A stretch of DNA of 64,000 nt from Clostridiaceae bacterium (GCA_020832135.1 JAFIFG010000111.1:62001-126000), one strand, 5' to 3'; numbered from the stretch's first letter, positions 18,761 through 30,587 are shown. Program-made: numbers and translations. Notes: generated by a model from the sequence alone, not told the origin.

Positions 18761-19636
18761 TTATCTGTGTGCAAACTTTTTGTTTTGTTTTTCCTTAAGC
18801 ATTACCCAAACTGGTGATGCAATAAAGATGGAAGAATATGTCCCACTTAACACCCCTGCAATTAACGGTAATGCAAATACTTGAATCTGTTCTACACCTA
18901 AAACATATAAAGCTACTATTGTTATTAGTGTTGTCACAGACGTATTAATAGAACGTACTATGGTTTGTGCAATACTATCATTAGCTACCTGTTCAAAATT
19001 AGACTTTTTCATAAACTTTAGGTTTTCTCTAATTCTATCAAATACAACAATAGTATCATTAATGGAATACCCTAGTATCGTAAGCATAGCAGCAACAAAT
19101 GGACTATTTACAGGTATCCTCAAAATAGAATACACCGCTAGTACGATTAATATATCATGTATCAATGCTGCAATTGCTGCTAGTCCAAATCTAAATTCAA
19201 ATCTAAAGGTAATATAAATCAACATACCTATTGCTGAAATAATAATAGCAATCAAGGCTCTATTTTGAATTTCTTGTCCAATTGCTGGGCCAAATTGTTC
19301 TACTCTTAAAGGTTGATTTTCTGGTAGGTCATACTTATCTTTAAATTGATTAAATATCTCTCTACGTACTTCACTATTAAAATCTTCTGTGGTCCTCATT
19401 TGGAAAACAGTTCTATCTTCACCTAATAGGTTGATACTTGCATTAGAGTCATATTGATCGGTAATTTCTCTTATAGCTGCAGTTTCTACATATTGGTGCA
19501 GCTCAATTTCCATTAAAGTTCCACCAGTAAAATCAATTCCTGTATTGTAACCTCTTGTCATACCTAATAACAGACCTATAATTATAATTATGCCTGATAT
19601 TGAAAACCATATTTTCCTTTTCTCTACAATATTCAT
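18761..19636 (-). CDS. secF: protein translocase subunit SecF
   Basis: This membrane partner of SecD in the proton-driven complex assists late steps of Sec export. The 291-residue protein has six hydrophobic segments, the start motif RKIWFSISGIIIIIGLL and the signature GIDFTGGT (residues about 33-40). The SecD/F motifs DTIVVFDRIRENL and NTSVTTLITI are also present. It follows secD by 14 bases. Confidence 0.96.
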   Translation of the reverse strand: MNIVEKRKIWFSISGIIIIIGLLLGMTRGYNTGIDFTGGTLMEIELHQYVETAAIREITDQYDSNASINLLGEDRTVFQMRTTEDFNSEVRREIFNQFKDKYDLPENQPLRVEQFGPAIGQEIQNRALIAIIISAIGMLIYITFRFEFRFGLAAIAALIHDILIVLAVYSILRIPVNSPFVAAMLTILGYSINDTIVVFDRIRENLKFMKKSNFEQVANDSIAQTIVRSINTSVTTLITIVALYVLGVEQIQVFALPLIAGVLSGTYSSIFIASPVWVMLKEKQNKKFAHR

Positions 19637-19650
19637 TATATTCCCCCCCT

Positions 19651-20889
19651 TTATGCTCCAAATAACTTACTGTTTTTAGTTAAATTCATTCCTACAATTA
19701 GCTTTAGTAATAGTTTAGTAACAACTATGGCAGTAAACATACTTACTACGATACCTATAATTAAGGTTATAGCAAATCCTCTAATTGGACCTGTACCAAA
19801 CTGATACAATACAACACCTGCAATAAGGGTAGTAATATTTGAATCTAAAATAGTTCTAGTAGCTCTTCTAAAAGCAGAGTCTATAGCTGCTCTTACTGTT
19901 TTGCCTACTCTTAATTCTTCTTTTAATCTTTCAAAAATAATTACATTGGCATCAACCGCCATACCTACAGATAAGATTAAAGCAGCAATTCCAGGTAATG
20001 TTAAGGTGGCATTTAGAACCACTAATATTGCTAATACTAATAAAATATATATAGTTAAAGCTATATTTGCCACAAAACCAGGTATCCTATAACTAATTAG
20101 CATGAATAAAAGTACAATGGCTATACCAATTTGAGCTGCTCTTACACTTCTTTGTAATGCATTTTCACCCAAAGTAGCGGTTATGGTTGATGTTTGAACT
20201 TCTCTTAAGTCAACTGGTAGTGCACCTGCACGAATTAAGTTTGCTAAATTAGCTGCTTCTTCCACTGTAAATTCTCCAGTAATAGTAGCTACTCCATTAG
20301 GTATTACACCTTTTACTAGCGGACTAGAAATTACTTCATCATCTAAAATAATATAAATAGGTTGTCCTATAAATTTTCTTGTGGCCTCTGCAAATCTTGT
20401 AGTTCCCTCTCCATCAAGTTCTAACCTTACCATGGGATTTGCTTCTCCAGCTTCATATACTACTCCTGTATCCCTTACATTATTTCCTGTTAGTATTACT
20501 TCCTCATCCGGTGTCACAAATCTTAATTGAGCAGTTTGTCCAATTACATCTAATGCCTCTTGAGTATTTTCGACTCCCGGTAGTTCTACACGGATTCTAT
20601 TATCACCTTCTCTAACAATAGAAGGCTCTGTAAGTCCCATAGCATCTACCCTACGTCTAAATACTTGTATCGTTTGATTCATAAGTCGATCTAGTTCTGC
20701 ACCAGTTACATCTGTTTCGGCTTCATATACAACGTATACTCCGCCTCTTAAATCTAAACCTTGGTTAATAGATTCTCCGATCGATCTTACAGAAAAACCA
20801 CCTACTTCAATGCCGTTAAAGGCAGTAAAAGTAGACAAAGCTACAATTGCTATTATTACAATAAATAATAATATGCTTTTCATCTTCAT
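19651..20889 (-). CDS. secD: protein translocase subunit SecD
   Basis: The 412-residue protein has an N-terminal membrane helix, the periplasm-side P1 domain with GLDLRGGVYVVYEAE, and DEVISSPLVKG. A block of five membrane helices carries GMAVDANVIIFERLKEEL, whose Asp is needed for proton flow. Start: the frame is open ten codons further upstream, but GGGGG lies seven bases before ATG 20889, giving MKMKSILLF. It is the first gene of the secDF pair. Confidence 0.95.
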   Translation of the reverse strand: MKMKSILLFIVIIAIVALSTFTAFNGIEVGGFSVRSIGESINQGLDLRGGVYVVYEAETDVTGAELDRLMNQTIQVFRRRVDAMGLTEPSIVREGDNRIRVELPGVENTQEALDVIGQTAQLRFVTPDEEVILTGNNVRDTGVVYEAGEANPMVRLELDGEGTTRFAEATRKFIGQPIYIILDDEVISSPLVKGVIPNGVATITGEFTVEEAANLANLIRAGALPVDLREVQTSTITATLGENALQRSVRAAQIGIAIVLLFMLISYRIPGFVANIALTIYILLVLAILVVLNATLTLPGIAALILSVGMAVDANVIIFERLKEELRVGKTVRAAIDSAFRRATRTILDSNITTLIAGVVLYQFGTGPIRGFAITLIIGIVVSMFTAIVVTKLLLKLIVGMNLTKNSKLFGA

Positions 20890-21032
20890 TTTATCTTCCC
20901 CCTTACTTAATAACTTCACCTATTATATAGCTTTACTAGCTACAGGTCAATAGTTTCCGATTTAAATAGGCACATAGCTTTATTATACTATCTTCATGTT
21001 TAATATGCTTCAAGTAAAATTATGCTATTTAC

Positions 21033-21536
21033 CTATTTTTTGTGTTCATTTGCATATTTTACATATGATTTTGCAGAGGATAGAAGTCCTTCTTTCTCTT
21101 CTTCCGTTAACTCCCTTATAACTTTAGCCGGTGACCCTACTGCTAAAACCCCTGCTGGTATTTTCTTTCCTGGGGGGACTAAGCTACCAGCTCCAATGAT
21201 AGTATTATCCCCAACTTCGGCACCGTCAAGTATAATAGCAGCCATGCCAATTAATGTGTTATTTCCAATAGTACAGGCATGTACTACTGCATTATGTCCT
21301 ACTGTTACATTGTTTCCAATAATAGTAGGGTACTTCTCACTTATATGCACTACTGAATTATCTTGAATATTAGTATTCTTACCTATTTTTATATAGTTTC
21401 CATCTCCCCTAACTACAGCCTTGTACCAAATATTAGCATTTTCTTCAAGGGTAACATCTCCTATTATGTCAGCAGTTTCAGCTATGAAGCAACTTTCATG
21501 TGCTTTTACAATTTTATCTTGTAAATTTTTAATCAT
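21033..21536 (-). CDS. gamma-class carbonic anhydrase-like hexapeptide-repeat protein
   Basis: The 167-residue protein is a left-handed beta-helix built from hexapeptide repeats (IGDVTL, NVTVGH, TLIGMA). Three histidines placed as zinc ligands are visible in VVHIS and VGHNAVVH. It resembles the YrdA/PaaY group, some of which hydrate CO2 or act on acyl-CoA compounds; the substrate here is unknown. It starts three bases after the SCIFF maturase ends, so the two are likely cotranscribed, which is a recurrent neighbourhood in Clostridia. Confidence 0.85.
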   Translation of the reverse strand: MIKNLQDKIVKAHESCFIAETADIIGDVTLEENANIWYKAVVRGDGNYIKIGKNTNIQDNSVVHISEKYPTIIGNNVTVGHNAVVHACTIGNNTLIGMAAIILDGAEVGDNTIIGAGSLVPPGKKIPAGVLAVGSPAKVIRELTEEEKEGLLSSAKSYVKYANEHKK

Positions 21537-21539
21537 AGG

Positions 21540-22895
21540 TTATTCCTCCTCCATAAGCTTAGCTTGAATCATTAATGCACACTCGATTCGCTTTTTCTCC
21601 ATTTCACACCCAATTTTATAAGGTTCATAGATATTATTATTAAAGTTATAAGCATTAGCATGACATCCCCCACTACAATAGAATTTCGCCCAACACTCAT
21701 TACAACTTTCCTTATTATAGACATGAGCATTAGCAAATTCATTATGCATAGACATATCAAGAGAACCTTCTATAACGCTACCCAACTTGAACTTATCATT
21801 CCCTACAAATTGATGACAAGGATAAAGCTCTCCTTCTGGTGTAACGGCTAAATATTCAGCCCCGGCTCCACAACCTAATAACCTTTTAATGACACATGGC
21901 CCTTGATTTAGATCAATCATAAAATGGAAGAAGTTAAACTCTTTTCCTTCTTTCTTTCTACTAATACATTGTTCTGCTAAATACTCGTATTGTCTAGCTA
22001 CGATTTGCAGGTCTTCTTCTTTTATGGCATAATCGTGTTCATCAGTGGCTACCACAGGCTCTACTGATATCTGTTTAAACCCTAAATCGGCTAAATGTAG
22101 TACATCTTCTGCAAAATCTAAATTATGTTTTGTAAAGGTTCCCCTTACATAATAATTTTCATGATTTCTTAATTCTGCCATCTTAAAAAGCTTAGGCAGA
22201 ATAACATCATAGGTTCCTTCTCCATTTACTGTATAACGCATATAATCATTTATTTCTTTTCTACCATCTATACTTAATACCACATTGTGCATATTTTCAT
22301 TAATATATTTCATATTGTCATCATTTAATGCAACCCCATTAGTGGTCATGGTAAACCTTATGTTTTTCCCATATTCTTTTTCTTTTTCTCTACCATATGC
22401 AACTATTTCTTTTACAACATCAAAATTCATTAAAGGTTCTCCACCAAAAAAATCTACCTCTAGGTTCCTTCTGTTTCCTGATTTATTTAATAAAAAGTCA
22501 ATAGCCTTTTTACCTACATCTGCCGACATCATGGTTCTTTCTCCTTTGAAATCCCCTTGAGAAGCAAAACAATATCTACATCTAATATTGCAGTCATGAG
22601 CTATATGTAAACATAGTGCCTTCACTACGGTTTCTTTGTTTTTAAATGCTTCATGCTCTAAATATTTTTCTTTAGAATATAGCAAGCCTTGTCCTATTAA
22701 TTGATCTATTTCCCCTATGACTTCCATAATTTCTTCGGATTTATACTTCCCTTGCAACAAGCTGGCAGTTTGGTGTTTATCCTTTTCAGGATAAAAATCC
22801 AACACATCATAAACCAACTGATCTACCGTATGTACTGCACCACTATTTACATCTAAAACCATATTGATATTTCCCTGTGAAAATTTATGAATCAT
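21540..22895 (-). CDS. scfB: SCIFF peptide thioether maturase (radical SAM/SPASM)
   Basis: This enzyme installs a Cys-to-Thr thioether in the SCIFF peptide. The 451-residue protein begins with a PqqD-like peptide-binding region (residues about 1-80) and has the radical-SAM motif CNIRCRYCF (about 98-106). It ends with a SPASM domain rich in cysteines (CGAGAEYLAVTPEGELYPCH, CNECWAKFYCSGGCHA) that holds auxiliary Fe-S clusters. The substrate gene scfA lies immediately upstream (23025-23165), which makes the identification firm. A terminator between the two would set a higher peptide-to-enzyme ratio. Confidence 0.95.
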   Translation of the reverse strand: MIHKFSQGNINMVLDVNSGAVHTVDQLVYDVLDFYPEKDKHQTASLLQGKYKSEEIMEVIGEIDQLIGQGLLYSKEKYLEHEAFKNKETVVKALCLHIAHDCNIRCRYCFASQGDFKGERTMMSADVGKKAIDFLLNKSGNRRNLEVDFFGGEPLMNFDVVKEIVAYGREKEKEYGKNIRFTMTTNGVALNDDNMKYINENMHNVVLSIDGRKEINDYMRYTVNGEGTYDVILPKLFKMAELRNHENYYVRGTFTKHNLDFAEDVLHLADLGFKQISVEPVVATDEHDYAIKEEDLQIVARQYEYLAEQCISRKKEGKEFNFFHFMIDLNQGPCVIKRLLGCGAGAEYLAVTPEGELYPCHQFVGNDKFKLGSVIEGSLDMSMHNEFANAHVYNKESCNECWAKFYCSGGCHANAYNFNNNIYEPYKIGCEMEKKRIECALMIQAKLMEEE

Positions 22896-22972
22896 TATAA
22901 TAAAATGCCCCTCTCTCTTATAACCTAATCATACATATGTTTATTCTACAGAATTTATTAAAAGCATTCAAG

Positions 22973-22998
22973 AAAAAACAGCAGTTAATATACTGCTG
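22973..22998 (-). terminator. terminator between scfA and scfB
   Basis: CAGCAGT-ATATTA-ACTGCTG (minus strand, 22998-22979) is followed by six T residues. It would end most scfA transcripts, with read-through supplying scfB. Confidence 0.85.
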
Positions 22999-23024
22999 CT
23001 TCCTTTATGTATTTTAGTTTAGTT

Positions 23025-23165
23025 TTATTTATTTTCACATTGTTGGTTAGCAACTGTACAAGACGTCTTACAGGCAGATTGACAAGATGTTTGACATTCA
23101 CCACAACCACCCTTTACTGCACTATTAGCTAAATTAGCACCAGTTAATGTTTTGATATGCTTCAT
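23025..23165 (-). CDS. scfA: SCIFF precursor peptide (six cysteines in forty-five)
   Basis: The 46-residue ribosomal peptide starts MKHIKTLTGANLANSAVKGG, the family leader. Six cysteines follow in the core, at residues 21, 24, 28, 32, 36 and 43, with Thr and Ser between them as cross-link acceptors. SCIFF is nearly universal in Clostridia and is modified by the maturase encoded just downstream. Its biological role is not established. The frame ends at TAA 23025. Confidence 0.96.
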   Translation of the reverse strand: MKHIKTLTGANLANSAVKGGCGECQTSCQSACKTSCTVANQQCENK

Positions 23166-23243
23166 GTTGAAGGCTCCTTTCCCATATAATGTCTATAAAT
23201 ATACCTTAAAATTATAACACAACCTAACTAAAAAAAAAAGGAA

Positions 23244-23642
23244 TTATTTGATATTAATACCTATCATACCACCTATAACCCCCGTTACAACACTGGTTAT
23301 GATTCTATAATATACAGCGGCAGTTATTGTGTAGTCAGTAATAAATAGTTTGCTTAAAATAATTAAAATAACTATATAAATCATCCCAATAAAAGCCCCA
23401 TGGAGCCATCCTCTTTTTTTAGTATGGATTGCCGCATATATAGAAGCATATGCTATGCTCAGTACCATGATTCCTGATGTTATTATAGGCAAAATAGTCT
23501 CACTTAACCCTGTATAGGTAATTAACAATGCCCCTATTAAAAATAACACTAAAGACAATAGATACCCCCTCATTAAACCTTTACCATAAATCCATATATT
23601 AAAACCTCCACCACTTCTCTTGTTTATTAAGTTACCCTTCAT
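23244..23642 (-). CDS. TIGR04086-family membrane protein
   Basis: The 132-residue protein has four predicted membrane helices (about 22-42, 47-68, 80-100 and 106-130) after a short basic N-terminus. The family is found in Clostridia next to yajC and SCIFF, as here, but its role is unknown. Start: GGAGG lies seven bases before ATG 23642; a GTG two codons earlier is too close to that site. Confidence 0.78.
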   Translation of the reverse strand: MKGNLINKRSGGGFNIWIYGKGLMRGYLLSLVLFLIGALLITYTGLSETILPIITSGIMVLSIAYASIYAAIHTKKRGWLHGAFIGMIYIVILIILSKLFITDYTITAAVYYRIITSVVTGVIGGMIGINIK

Positions 23643-23725
23643 ACCCACACCTCCATATCTATTTTTAATTAATAAATATGCATATATTAGGTAAATATTC
23701 CCCTGCTTCTTTAAAATATATAAAA

Positions 23726-23767
23726 ATACACAAAGTAGCGATGTTTATTTACCACTACTTTGTGTAT
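23726..23767 (-). terminator. terminator after yajC
   Basis: The 13-base perfect arms ATACACAAAGTAG (23726-23738) and CTACTTTGTGTAT (23755-23767) are followed on the minus strand by TTTTATAT. Confidence 0.85.
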
Positions 23768-23784
23768 TTAATAGAAAACTATTT

Positions 23785-24057
23785 TTATTTACTTTCATTT
23801 ACAACATTACCAATAGCCCATTTTGCTATGGATAATTTTACCTTGTCAGCACCTACTTCAATAGTTATCATATCATCTTTTATCTTCATGATACTACCAT
23901 GTATGCCTCCTATAGTAACAACTTCATCCCCTACTTTAAGGTTATTTCGCATTTCCTTTGTTTTCTTTTCCCTTTTCTGTTGGGGACGAATAATTAAAAA
24001 GTAGAAAATTGCTAAAAACCCTATGGGTATAATTAAACCACCTAGATTTTCATACAT
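23785..24057 (-). CDS. yajC: preprotein translocase subunit YajC
   Basis: The 90-residue protein has one N-terminal membrane helix (residues about 6-24) followed by the signature IIRPQQKREKK and the loop LKVGDEVVTIGGIHG. YajC binds SecDF. The frame is open 15 codons upstream, but the GGGGG site lies just before ATG 24057, giving the normal start MYENLGG. It sits downstream of tgt, the usual queA-tgt-yajC order, and ends in a strong terminator. Confidence 0.94.
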   Translation of the reverse strand: MYENLGGLIIPIGFLAIFYFLIIRPQQKREKKTKEMRNNLKVGDEVVTIGGIHGSIMKIKDDMITIEVGADKVKLSIAKWAIGNVVNESK

Positions 24058-24175
24058 TGTCTTTCCCCCTCTCATCTTACTACCTAATAAAGTATTCAAC
24101 ATTTATACTTGATTTCCTTTTTTTTTACTAAATTAATTTGTTTTTATACTATTAATTTAAACAAAGTTTATTTTC

Positions 24176-25300
<1,125 letters not shown>

Positions 25301-25316
25301 TTACCTACCTTTCTTT

Positions 25317-26342
25317 TTACTTTATAAGCATTGCATCTCCAAAACTAAAGAACCTATATTTTTCTTTTACTGCTATTTCATAGGCATTCATAATTATCTC
25401 TTTGCTACTTAAAGCACTTACTAACATAATCAATGTTGACTCTGGCAAATGAAAATTTGTTATCAATGCATCTACTATTTTAAAACTATACCCTGGATAG
25501 ATAAAAATGTCTGTCCAGCCATTAGATGCTTTAACCTTTCCATCCACCAATGCAGCTGACTCCAATGTTCTGCAACTCGTAGTTCCAACCGCAATTACCT
25601 TTCCACCTCGAGATTTGGTTTCATTAATAGTTTTTGCTGTATCTTCATCCATCATAAAATACTCTGCATGCATTTTATGATTTGTGACATCATCCACCTT
25701 TACTGGTCTAAAGGTACCTAAACCTACATGTAGGGTTATATATGCAATGTTTATACCCTTATCAGCAATATCCTGTAATAATTTTTCAGTAAAGTGTAAA
25801 CCTGCAGTAGGTGCAGCTGCTGAACCTTCATGTTTCGAATAAACAGTTTGGTATCTTTCTCTATCCTGTAGCTCTTCAGTAATATAGGGGGGCAGAGGCA
25901 TTTTCCCTAGTTGATCTAGAACATCTTCAAAAACTCCTCTATATTCAAATCTTATAATTCTAGAGCCTTCGTCCCCAATATCTATTACTTCTGCCCTCAG
26001 TAATCCTCCCCCAAACTGAAATTTGCTACCTATTTTAGCCTTTTTTCCAGGCTTCACTAGAGTTTCCCAAGTGTTTAATTCTATTCTTTTAAGTAGTAAA
26101 AACTCTACTTTCCCTCCAGTGCCTTCTTTTTCTCCTATTAGTCTAGCAGGTAAAACTCTAGTATTATTTAAAACAAGACAATCTCCTGGTTCTAAAAGAT
26201 CTACTATATTATAAAAATAATTGTGATCTATTTTTCCAGTATCTTTGTCAACAACCATTAAACGGGATTCATCTCTGTTAGCCAGTGGTGTTTGTGCTAT
26301 TAACTCCTCTGGTAAATCAAAATAAAAATCTTTTGTCTTCAT
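25317..26342 (-). CDS. queA: S-adenosylmethionine:tRNA ribosyltransferase-isomerase
   Basis: QueA converts preQ1-tRNA to epoxyqueuosine-tRNA using the ribosyl part of SAM. The 341-residue protein starts [20 protein letters not shown] and contains [12 protein letters not shown] (about residue 177), THVGLGTF-type [11 protein letters not shown] and [10 protein letters not shown]. It follows the SpoIID-type gene by five bases and precedes tgt. Confidence 0.97.
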   Translation of the reverse strand: MKTKDFYFDLPEELIAQTPLANRDESRLMVVDKDTGKIDHNYFYNIVDLLEPGDCLVLNNTRVLPARLIGEKEGTGGKVEFLLLKRIELNTWETLVKPGKKAKIGSKFQFGGGLLRAEVIDIGDEGSRIIRFEYRGVFEDVLDQLGKMPLPPYITEELQDRERYQTVYSKHEGSAAAPTAGLHFTEKLLQDIADKGINIAYITLHVGLGTFRPVKVDDVTNHKMHAEYFMMDEDTAKTINETKSRGGKVIAVGTTSCRTLESAALVDGKVKASNGWTDIFIYPGYSFKIVDALITNFHLPESTLIMLVSALSSKEIIMNAYEIAVKEKYRFFSFGDAMLIK

Positions 26343-26347
26343 GTATT

Positions 26348-27997
26348 TTATTCCACCTTTACTCCAGTATAATAGTGCTCTAATATTTCTTTAAAGCTAA
26401 AACCATCTTCCGCCATTTTTTTTGCACCATATTGACTCATGCCTAGTCCATGGCCAAAACCCTTTCCATTAAATATAAAATAATCTACATCTTGTCTATC
26501 TATACCTTTATAGTTTTTTCCATTATACATTTTTATATTAGAAAGATTTGTAATTTTACTTATACCCGTTGAAGAAATAACAGCTTTATTTTGTAAACTA
26601 GTGCTATCAAAGCTGCCATTGCTACTTCTTAAAACAATACTCTTTTCTCCGCCTCCATCTACTGTAAACCACGTGCTTCTTAATCCAAAAATCCATCTAC
26701 TTCTTTCCTTTGCTAGAGTTTCTTTGCCTTCAGTACCATAGATAGTTAAGTTTAAAACTCTTCCAAATTCCGAAGTGGCTTCAACCCTTATATCTATGAT
26801 TTCTCCAATAGATATATTGTTTTTTTGTAATAAGCTCTTTACTTCTTGCTTAGTAAATGCTTCGCTCCAAGTAGAGTTAGGCGCATTTATAGAATATTTA
26901 TCCTCTACACCTTTAATATAAGGAATTGGTTGTGACCATATGTTCTCACTGTTTTCTGTATGCCCACCACTGTTAGAGTGATAAAAGGCACTAATTAACT
27001 TTCCATCATGGGTTACTACTGTGGACTTTGTTTCTTCAACAGCACGATTACTATTGGCATGCTCTCGATCATAACCACTGTACACCTGTGATGTTGTAGT
27101 ATTACAAATATCGAACCCTGATTTTCTAAATCTATTCATATTAGCTAATGCATAGCTCCTTGCCACCACGGCTTGTGCTTTTAAAGCCTCTACAGGCCAC
27201 AAGGCAGGCATTTCTCTAGGTACTACACCATATAAGTATTCTTCTAGTGGTAATTTATTTACAATAGACATATCACTGTTCTGCAGTCGTTTTGCAGTAA
27301 TAGCACCTCTATAACGATTACCCTCAACTTCTATTAAGGATGGAAGTCCTTTGTCTTCTATTCCTTTGAAGTAAATATTATCACTAGAATCAAAAAAAAG
27401 CATAGGATTCCCTTCAAAGTCAAGAGCTTGCACTCTCGTGGGGGAAGGTTGTACTATTTTTGTTTCATCTTGTGTCTTCTCTTTAATAGATTTAGCTTTT
27501 AAGCTAGCCTCTTCCTCACTAATATATTGTCCCATGAAAACCTTCCACTTACCTTCATAGGCTAAATGTAAATGATCATGGACCACATTAAGAGACTGCA
27601 TATATTCATAAGCGGTTCTATGGCTATCAAATGCCTCTCCTACCTGTACATGATAGGGACCTTGTATATTTAATTGGTTGTCTATGTTCTTAACATCCCC
27701 TGTATATTCAACAAAATTTCCCCTCTGTCCAATATAGTAAGCATCCTTTCTTAAGATAATCTCCTGGTAATCTAATAAATCTACAAGAGCAACAAACTCA
27801 TTGTCATAAAATACACCTACTTCAAATCCATTTATAGATTTTAAATGCAGTGTAGATTTGGCAGTATTACTGTGAAAAAGTCCAATTTCAATATAGCTAG
27901 GAATTTGTGCCTTGTTAAAGGCAAAACTAGTATGAAAGTTAGTAACTATAAATGTTAAGATGAAGATTATCATTAGAATAGACTTAGTTTTTTTCAT
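26348..27997 (-). CDS. SpoIID/LytB-domain sporulation protein
   Basis: The 549-residue protein begins with a signal or anchor helix (residues about 5-26). A middle part resembles a SPOR-like domain ([16 protein letters not shown], about 150). The SpoIID/LytB domain follows, with [31 protein letters not shown] and [20 protein letters not shown] near the C-terminus. SpoIID proteins are peptidoglycan lytic transglycosylases that drive engulfment. This longer protein may be a paralogue rather than SpoIID itself, so no symbol is given. It starts a transcript with queA and tgt after the DUF2905 terminator. Confidence 0.85.
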   Translation of the reverse strand: MKKTKSILMIIFILTFIVTNFHTSFAFNKAQIPSYIEIGLFHSNTAKSTLHLKSINGFEVGVFYDNEFVALVDLLDYQEIILRKDAYYIGQRGNFVEYTGDVKNIDNQLNIQGPYHVQVGEAFDSHRTAYEYMQSLNVVHDHLHLAYEGKWKVFMGQYISEEEASLKAKSIKEKTQDETKIVQPSPTRVQALDFEGNPMLFFDSSDNIYFKGIEDKGLPSLIEVEGNRYRGAITAKRLQNSDMSIVNKLPLEEYLYGVVPREMPALWPVEALKAQAVVARSYALANMNRFRKSGFDICNTTTSQVYSGYDREHANSNRAVEETKSTVVTHDGKLISAFYHSNSGGHTENSENIWSQPIPYIKGVEDKYSINAPNSTWSEAFTKQEVKSLLQKNNISIGEIIDIRVEATSEFGRVLNLTIYGTEGKETLAKERSRWIFGLRSTWFTVDGGGEKSIVLRSSNGSFDSTSLQNKAVISSTGISKITNLSNIKMYNGKNYKGIDRQDVDYFIFNGKGFGHGLGMSQYGAKKMAEDGFSFKEILEHYYTGVKVE

Positions 27998-28107
27998 TCT
28001 TCATTCGTCCCCCTATATTTCTTTAGTATAAATTTTAAAATTCGACATTTTTCCTATATTCCCTTTTAGTAATTTAATTGTAAATCAATTGTAATAATTT
28101 ATAGCAA

Positions 28108-28135
28108 AAAATAAAGACTTCAAAAGAAGCCTTAT
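28108..28135 (-). terminator. terminator after the ruvCAB-DUF2905 transcript
   Basis: Minus-strand AAGGCTTC-TTTT-GAAGTCTT (28133-28114) has one G-U pair and is followed by TATTTTTT. Confidence 0.75.
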
Positions 28136-28344
28136 CTTCTAAATAAAACATTAAGTATTACTGTGAGAAGAATACTTAATATTATACTGGTTACCAACGG
28201 AAAGTAAAAGGTAAAATTACCTCTTTGTAAGAAAATATCACCAGGTAATTTACCTAACCCAAATCTACTTCCAATTAGCAGAATTCCTCCTAATACTACT
28301 ATTATAATTCCAATAGTAATGAGCATTCTTGCAAAGGACTCCAT
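28132..28344 (-). CDS. DUF2905-family small membrane protein
   Basis: The 70-residue protein has two membrane helices (about 7-26 and 46-66). Between them is the family motif GLGKLPGDIFLQRGNFTFYFP. Function is unknown, but the gene regularly follows ruvB in Firmicutes. It starts seven bases after ruvB ends, and a terminator overlaps its stop. Confidence 0.85.
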   Translation of the reverse strand: MESFARMLITIGIIIVVLGGILLIGSRFGLGKLPGDIFLQRGNFTFYFPLVTSIILSILLTVILNVLFRR

Positions 28345-28351
28345 TTTATCA

Positions 28352-29365
28352 CTACTCCTTATTATAGGGTATATTAAAATGCTTATATGCCTTTGGTGAT
28401 ATTACACGTCCTCTAGGTGTACGATTGATAAATCCTATTTGCAGCAAATAGGGCTCATATACATCTTCAATGGTGTTTTTTTCTTCTCCCGTAGAGGCGG
28501 CTAAAGTATCAATGCCAACAGGTCCACCGTTGAAGTTTTCAATAACAGTTTTAATTACTTTTTTATCTACAGCATCTAGACCTAGGGCATCAACTTCTAA
28601 CAAATCCAAAGCCTCATCTGCCACAGCTTCGGTAATTTTTCCAGAAGCCCTTACTTGGGCATAATCCCTAACTCTTTTCAATAGTCTATTTGCAATACGT
28701 GGTGTCCCCCTTGACCTAGAGGCTATCTCTGTAGCACCTTTCTCATCAATCTCTACATTTAATATATTTGCAGATCTTTTGATTATATCCGTTAATTGAT
28801 GGTTATTATATAATTCTAATTTGCAGATGACACCAAAACGGTCTCTCAATGGGGAGGTTAATAATCCAGCTCTTGTGGTTGCTCCTATTAAGGTAAATTT
28901 ATTTAGATCCAACCTAATGGATCTAGCACTCGGCCCTTTACCAATAATAATATCTAAAGCAAAATCCTCCATAGCTGGGTATAGTATTTCTTCAACACTT
29001 CTATTTAATCTATGTATTTCATCAATAAATAACACGTCATTTTCAGAAAGATTAGTAAGTATAGCAGCTAAATCCCCTGGCTTTTCTATGGCAGGTCCTG
29101 AAGTCACCCTTAAATTCACATTCATTTCATTTGCAATAATATTAGATAGAGTGGTTTTACCCAATCCAGGCGGTCCATAGAGAAGAACATGGTCTAATGC
29201 TTCTTGTCTAGCAGTTGCAGCCTCTATGAAAATTTTTAGTTTTTCTTTTACTTTGTCTTGACCTATATAATTATTTAAGGTTTTAGGCCTTAATCCACTT
29301 TCTATCTGTTGATCTTCTTCTGTTGTATTATTTGTTATGATTCTTTCAGCATCTTCTGTCAACAT
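28352..29365 (-). CDS. ruvB: Holliday junction branch-migration ATPase RuvB
   Basis: This hexameric AAA+ motor acts with RuvA. The 337-residue protein shows the start [20 protein letters not shown], Walker [11 protein letters not shown] (about residues 64-73), Walker [10 protein letters not shown] and sensor GATTRAGLL. It ends with a winged-helix domain ([11 protein letters not shown]). It is part of ruvC-ruvA-ruvB. Confidence 0.98.
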   Translation of the reverse strand: MLTEDAERIITNNTTEEDQQIESGLRPKTLNNYIGQDKVKEKLKIFIEAATARQEALDHVLLYGPPGLGKTTLSNIIANEMNVNLRVTSGPAIEKPGDLAAILTNLSENDVLFIDEIHRLNRSVEEILYPAMEDFALDIIIGKGPSARSIRLDLNKFTLIGATTRAGLLTSPLRDRFGVICKLELYNNHQLTDIIKRSANILNVEIDEKGATEIASRSRGTPRIANRLLKRVRDYAQVRASGKITEAVADEALDLLEVDALGLDAVDKKVIKTVIENFNGGPVGIDTLAASTGEEKNTIEDVYEPYLLQIGFINRTPRGRVISPKAYKHFNIPYNKE

Positions 29366-29381
29366 CAGACTACCCCCCTCC

Positions 29382-29963
29382 TTATTTCATAAGTAGCTTC
29401 AATGCCTCTTTAATAATTTCCTCAGTAGATTTTCCAGCAGGTTTGATTAAATTTACTGACCCTTCTGCTTCTACTCTAGTATAACCTAAGGCCATTAATG
29501 CATCTATCACCTCACTGCTAGGCATATGTACAACAATCTCGTCCTCAATGACATCTATTTCATAACCCTTAACTTTATCCTTTAATTCTAAAACTATCCT
29601 TTCAGCAGTCTTCTTGCCGACTCCAGGGGCTTTGGAAATACTTGTTGTATCTTTATTTAGAATATGCCCCGCTAATTTCCTAGGGGTATAGGTGGATAAT
29701 ATGGCCCCCCCTACCTTAGGCCCCACCTTAGATACAGATATTAGATGTTTAAACATAGTTAACTCATCCCTTGTGATAAATCCATATAAACTTACTTCAT
29801 CTTCTCTTACTACGAAGTGTGTAAATACAGTTACTGTATCACCTACTTCAACATTTGCTGCACTATTGATGCTACTATTAATTCTATAACCTATGCCTCC
29901 TACTTCAACAATTATTTTATCTATCAATATCTCACTTACAGTACCTTTGATGTATTCAAACAA
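29382..29963 (-). CDS. ruvA: Holliday junction DNA-binding protein RuvA
   Basis: The 193-residue protein starts [12 protein letters not shown]. The OB fold is followed by two helix-hairpin-helix motifs ([16 protein letters not shown] and [20 protein letters not shown]). The acidic linker is followed by the C-terminal RuvB-contacting domain ([16 protein letters not shown]). It lies 25 bases after ruvC and 16 before ruvB. Confidence 0.97.
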   Translation of the reverse strand: MFEYIKGTVSEILIDKIIVEVGGIGYRINSSINSAANVEVGDTVTVFTHFVVREDEVSLYGFITRDELTMFKHLISVSKVGPKVGGAILSTYTPRKLAGHILNKDTTSISKAPGVGKKTAERIVLELKDKVKGYEIDVIEDEIVVHMPSSEVIDALMALGYTRVEAEGSVNLIKPAGKSTEEIIKEALKLLMK

Positions 29964-29988
29964 AAAAATCCCTCCATTTATTTAGAAG

Positions 29989-30483
29989 TTATTTAACCTT
30001 AAATAGATCTTGTAAGTTTCCAGAGTGAGCATGGCAAACAGCGACAGCTAAAGCATCTGCAACGTCATCTGGTTTAGGAACCTTATCTAAGTTTAGTATC
30101 ATTTTAATCATCTGTTGAACCTGATTTTTTTCAGCCCTACCATATCCAACTACTCCTTGTTTGACTTGTAGTGGTGTGTATTCATATATAGATTTATTAT
30201 TATTAGCACCGGCCAACACCGCTACACCTCTAGCATGTCCAACCAGTAGAGCTGTTTTAACATTGGTGTTAAAGAAAAGTTCTTCAATGACTACAGCTTC
30301 AGGATCATATTTCTCTATAATTGTAGTTAACTCATCATAAATTATTTTTAGTCTTTGTGGTGTAGGTGTTTTACTATCTGTGGTTATAGCACCATAATCT
30401 AATACTTCAAACCTATTTCCTTTATAGCTTATAACACCATAGCCCATTATAGCAATTCCTGGATCAATACCTAGTATAATCAT
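29989..30483 (-). CDS. ruvC: Holliday junction resolvase RuvC
   Basis: RuvC cuts Holliday junctions symmetrically. The 164-residue protein keeps its acidic active site: Asp7 in [12 protein letters not shown], Glu in EELFF (about 68), and Asp residues in [14 protein letters not shown] near the C-terminus. It heads the ruvCAB genes, after the bofC-like terminator. Confidence 0.97.
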   Translation of the reverse strand: MIILGIDPGIAIMGYGVISYKGNRFEVLDYGAITTDSKTPTPQRLKIIYDELTTIIEKYDPEAVVIEELFFNTNVKTALLVGHARGVAVLAGANNNKSIYEYTPLQVKQGVVGYGRAEKNQVQQMIKMILNLDKVPKPDDVADALAVAVCHAHSGNLQDLFKVK

Positions 30484-30550
30484 TTATGTTCCTCCAATAG
30501 CTTTATCAAATTGCTTTATTAGCTATTTCATAGTTTATCATAATTTCATT

Positions 30551-30587
30551 TAAAAAACGATATGATTTATATATAAATCATATCGTT
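30551..30587 (-). terminator. terminator after the bofC-like gene
   Basis: A perfect 32-base palindrome (30556-30587, arms AACGATATGATTTATA and its complement) is followed on the minus strand by a T run. It separates the bofC-like gene from ruvC. Confidence 0.85.
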
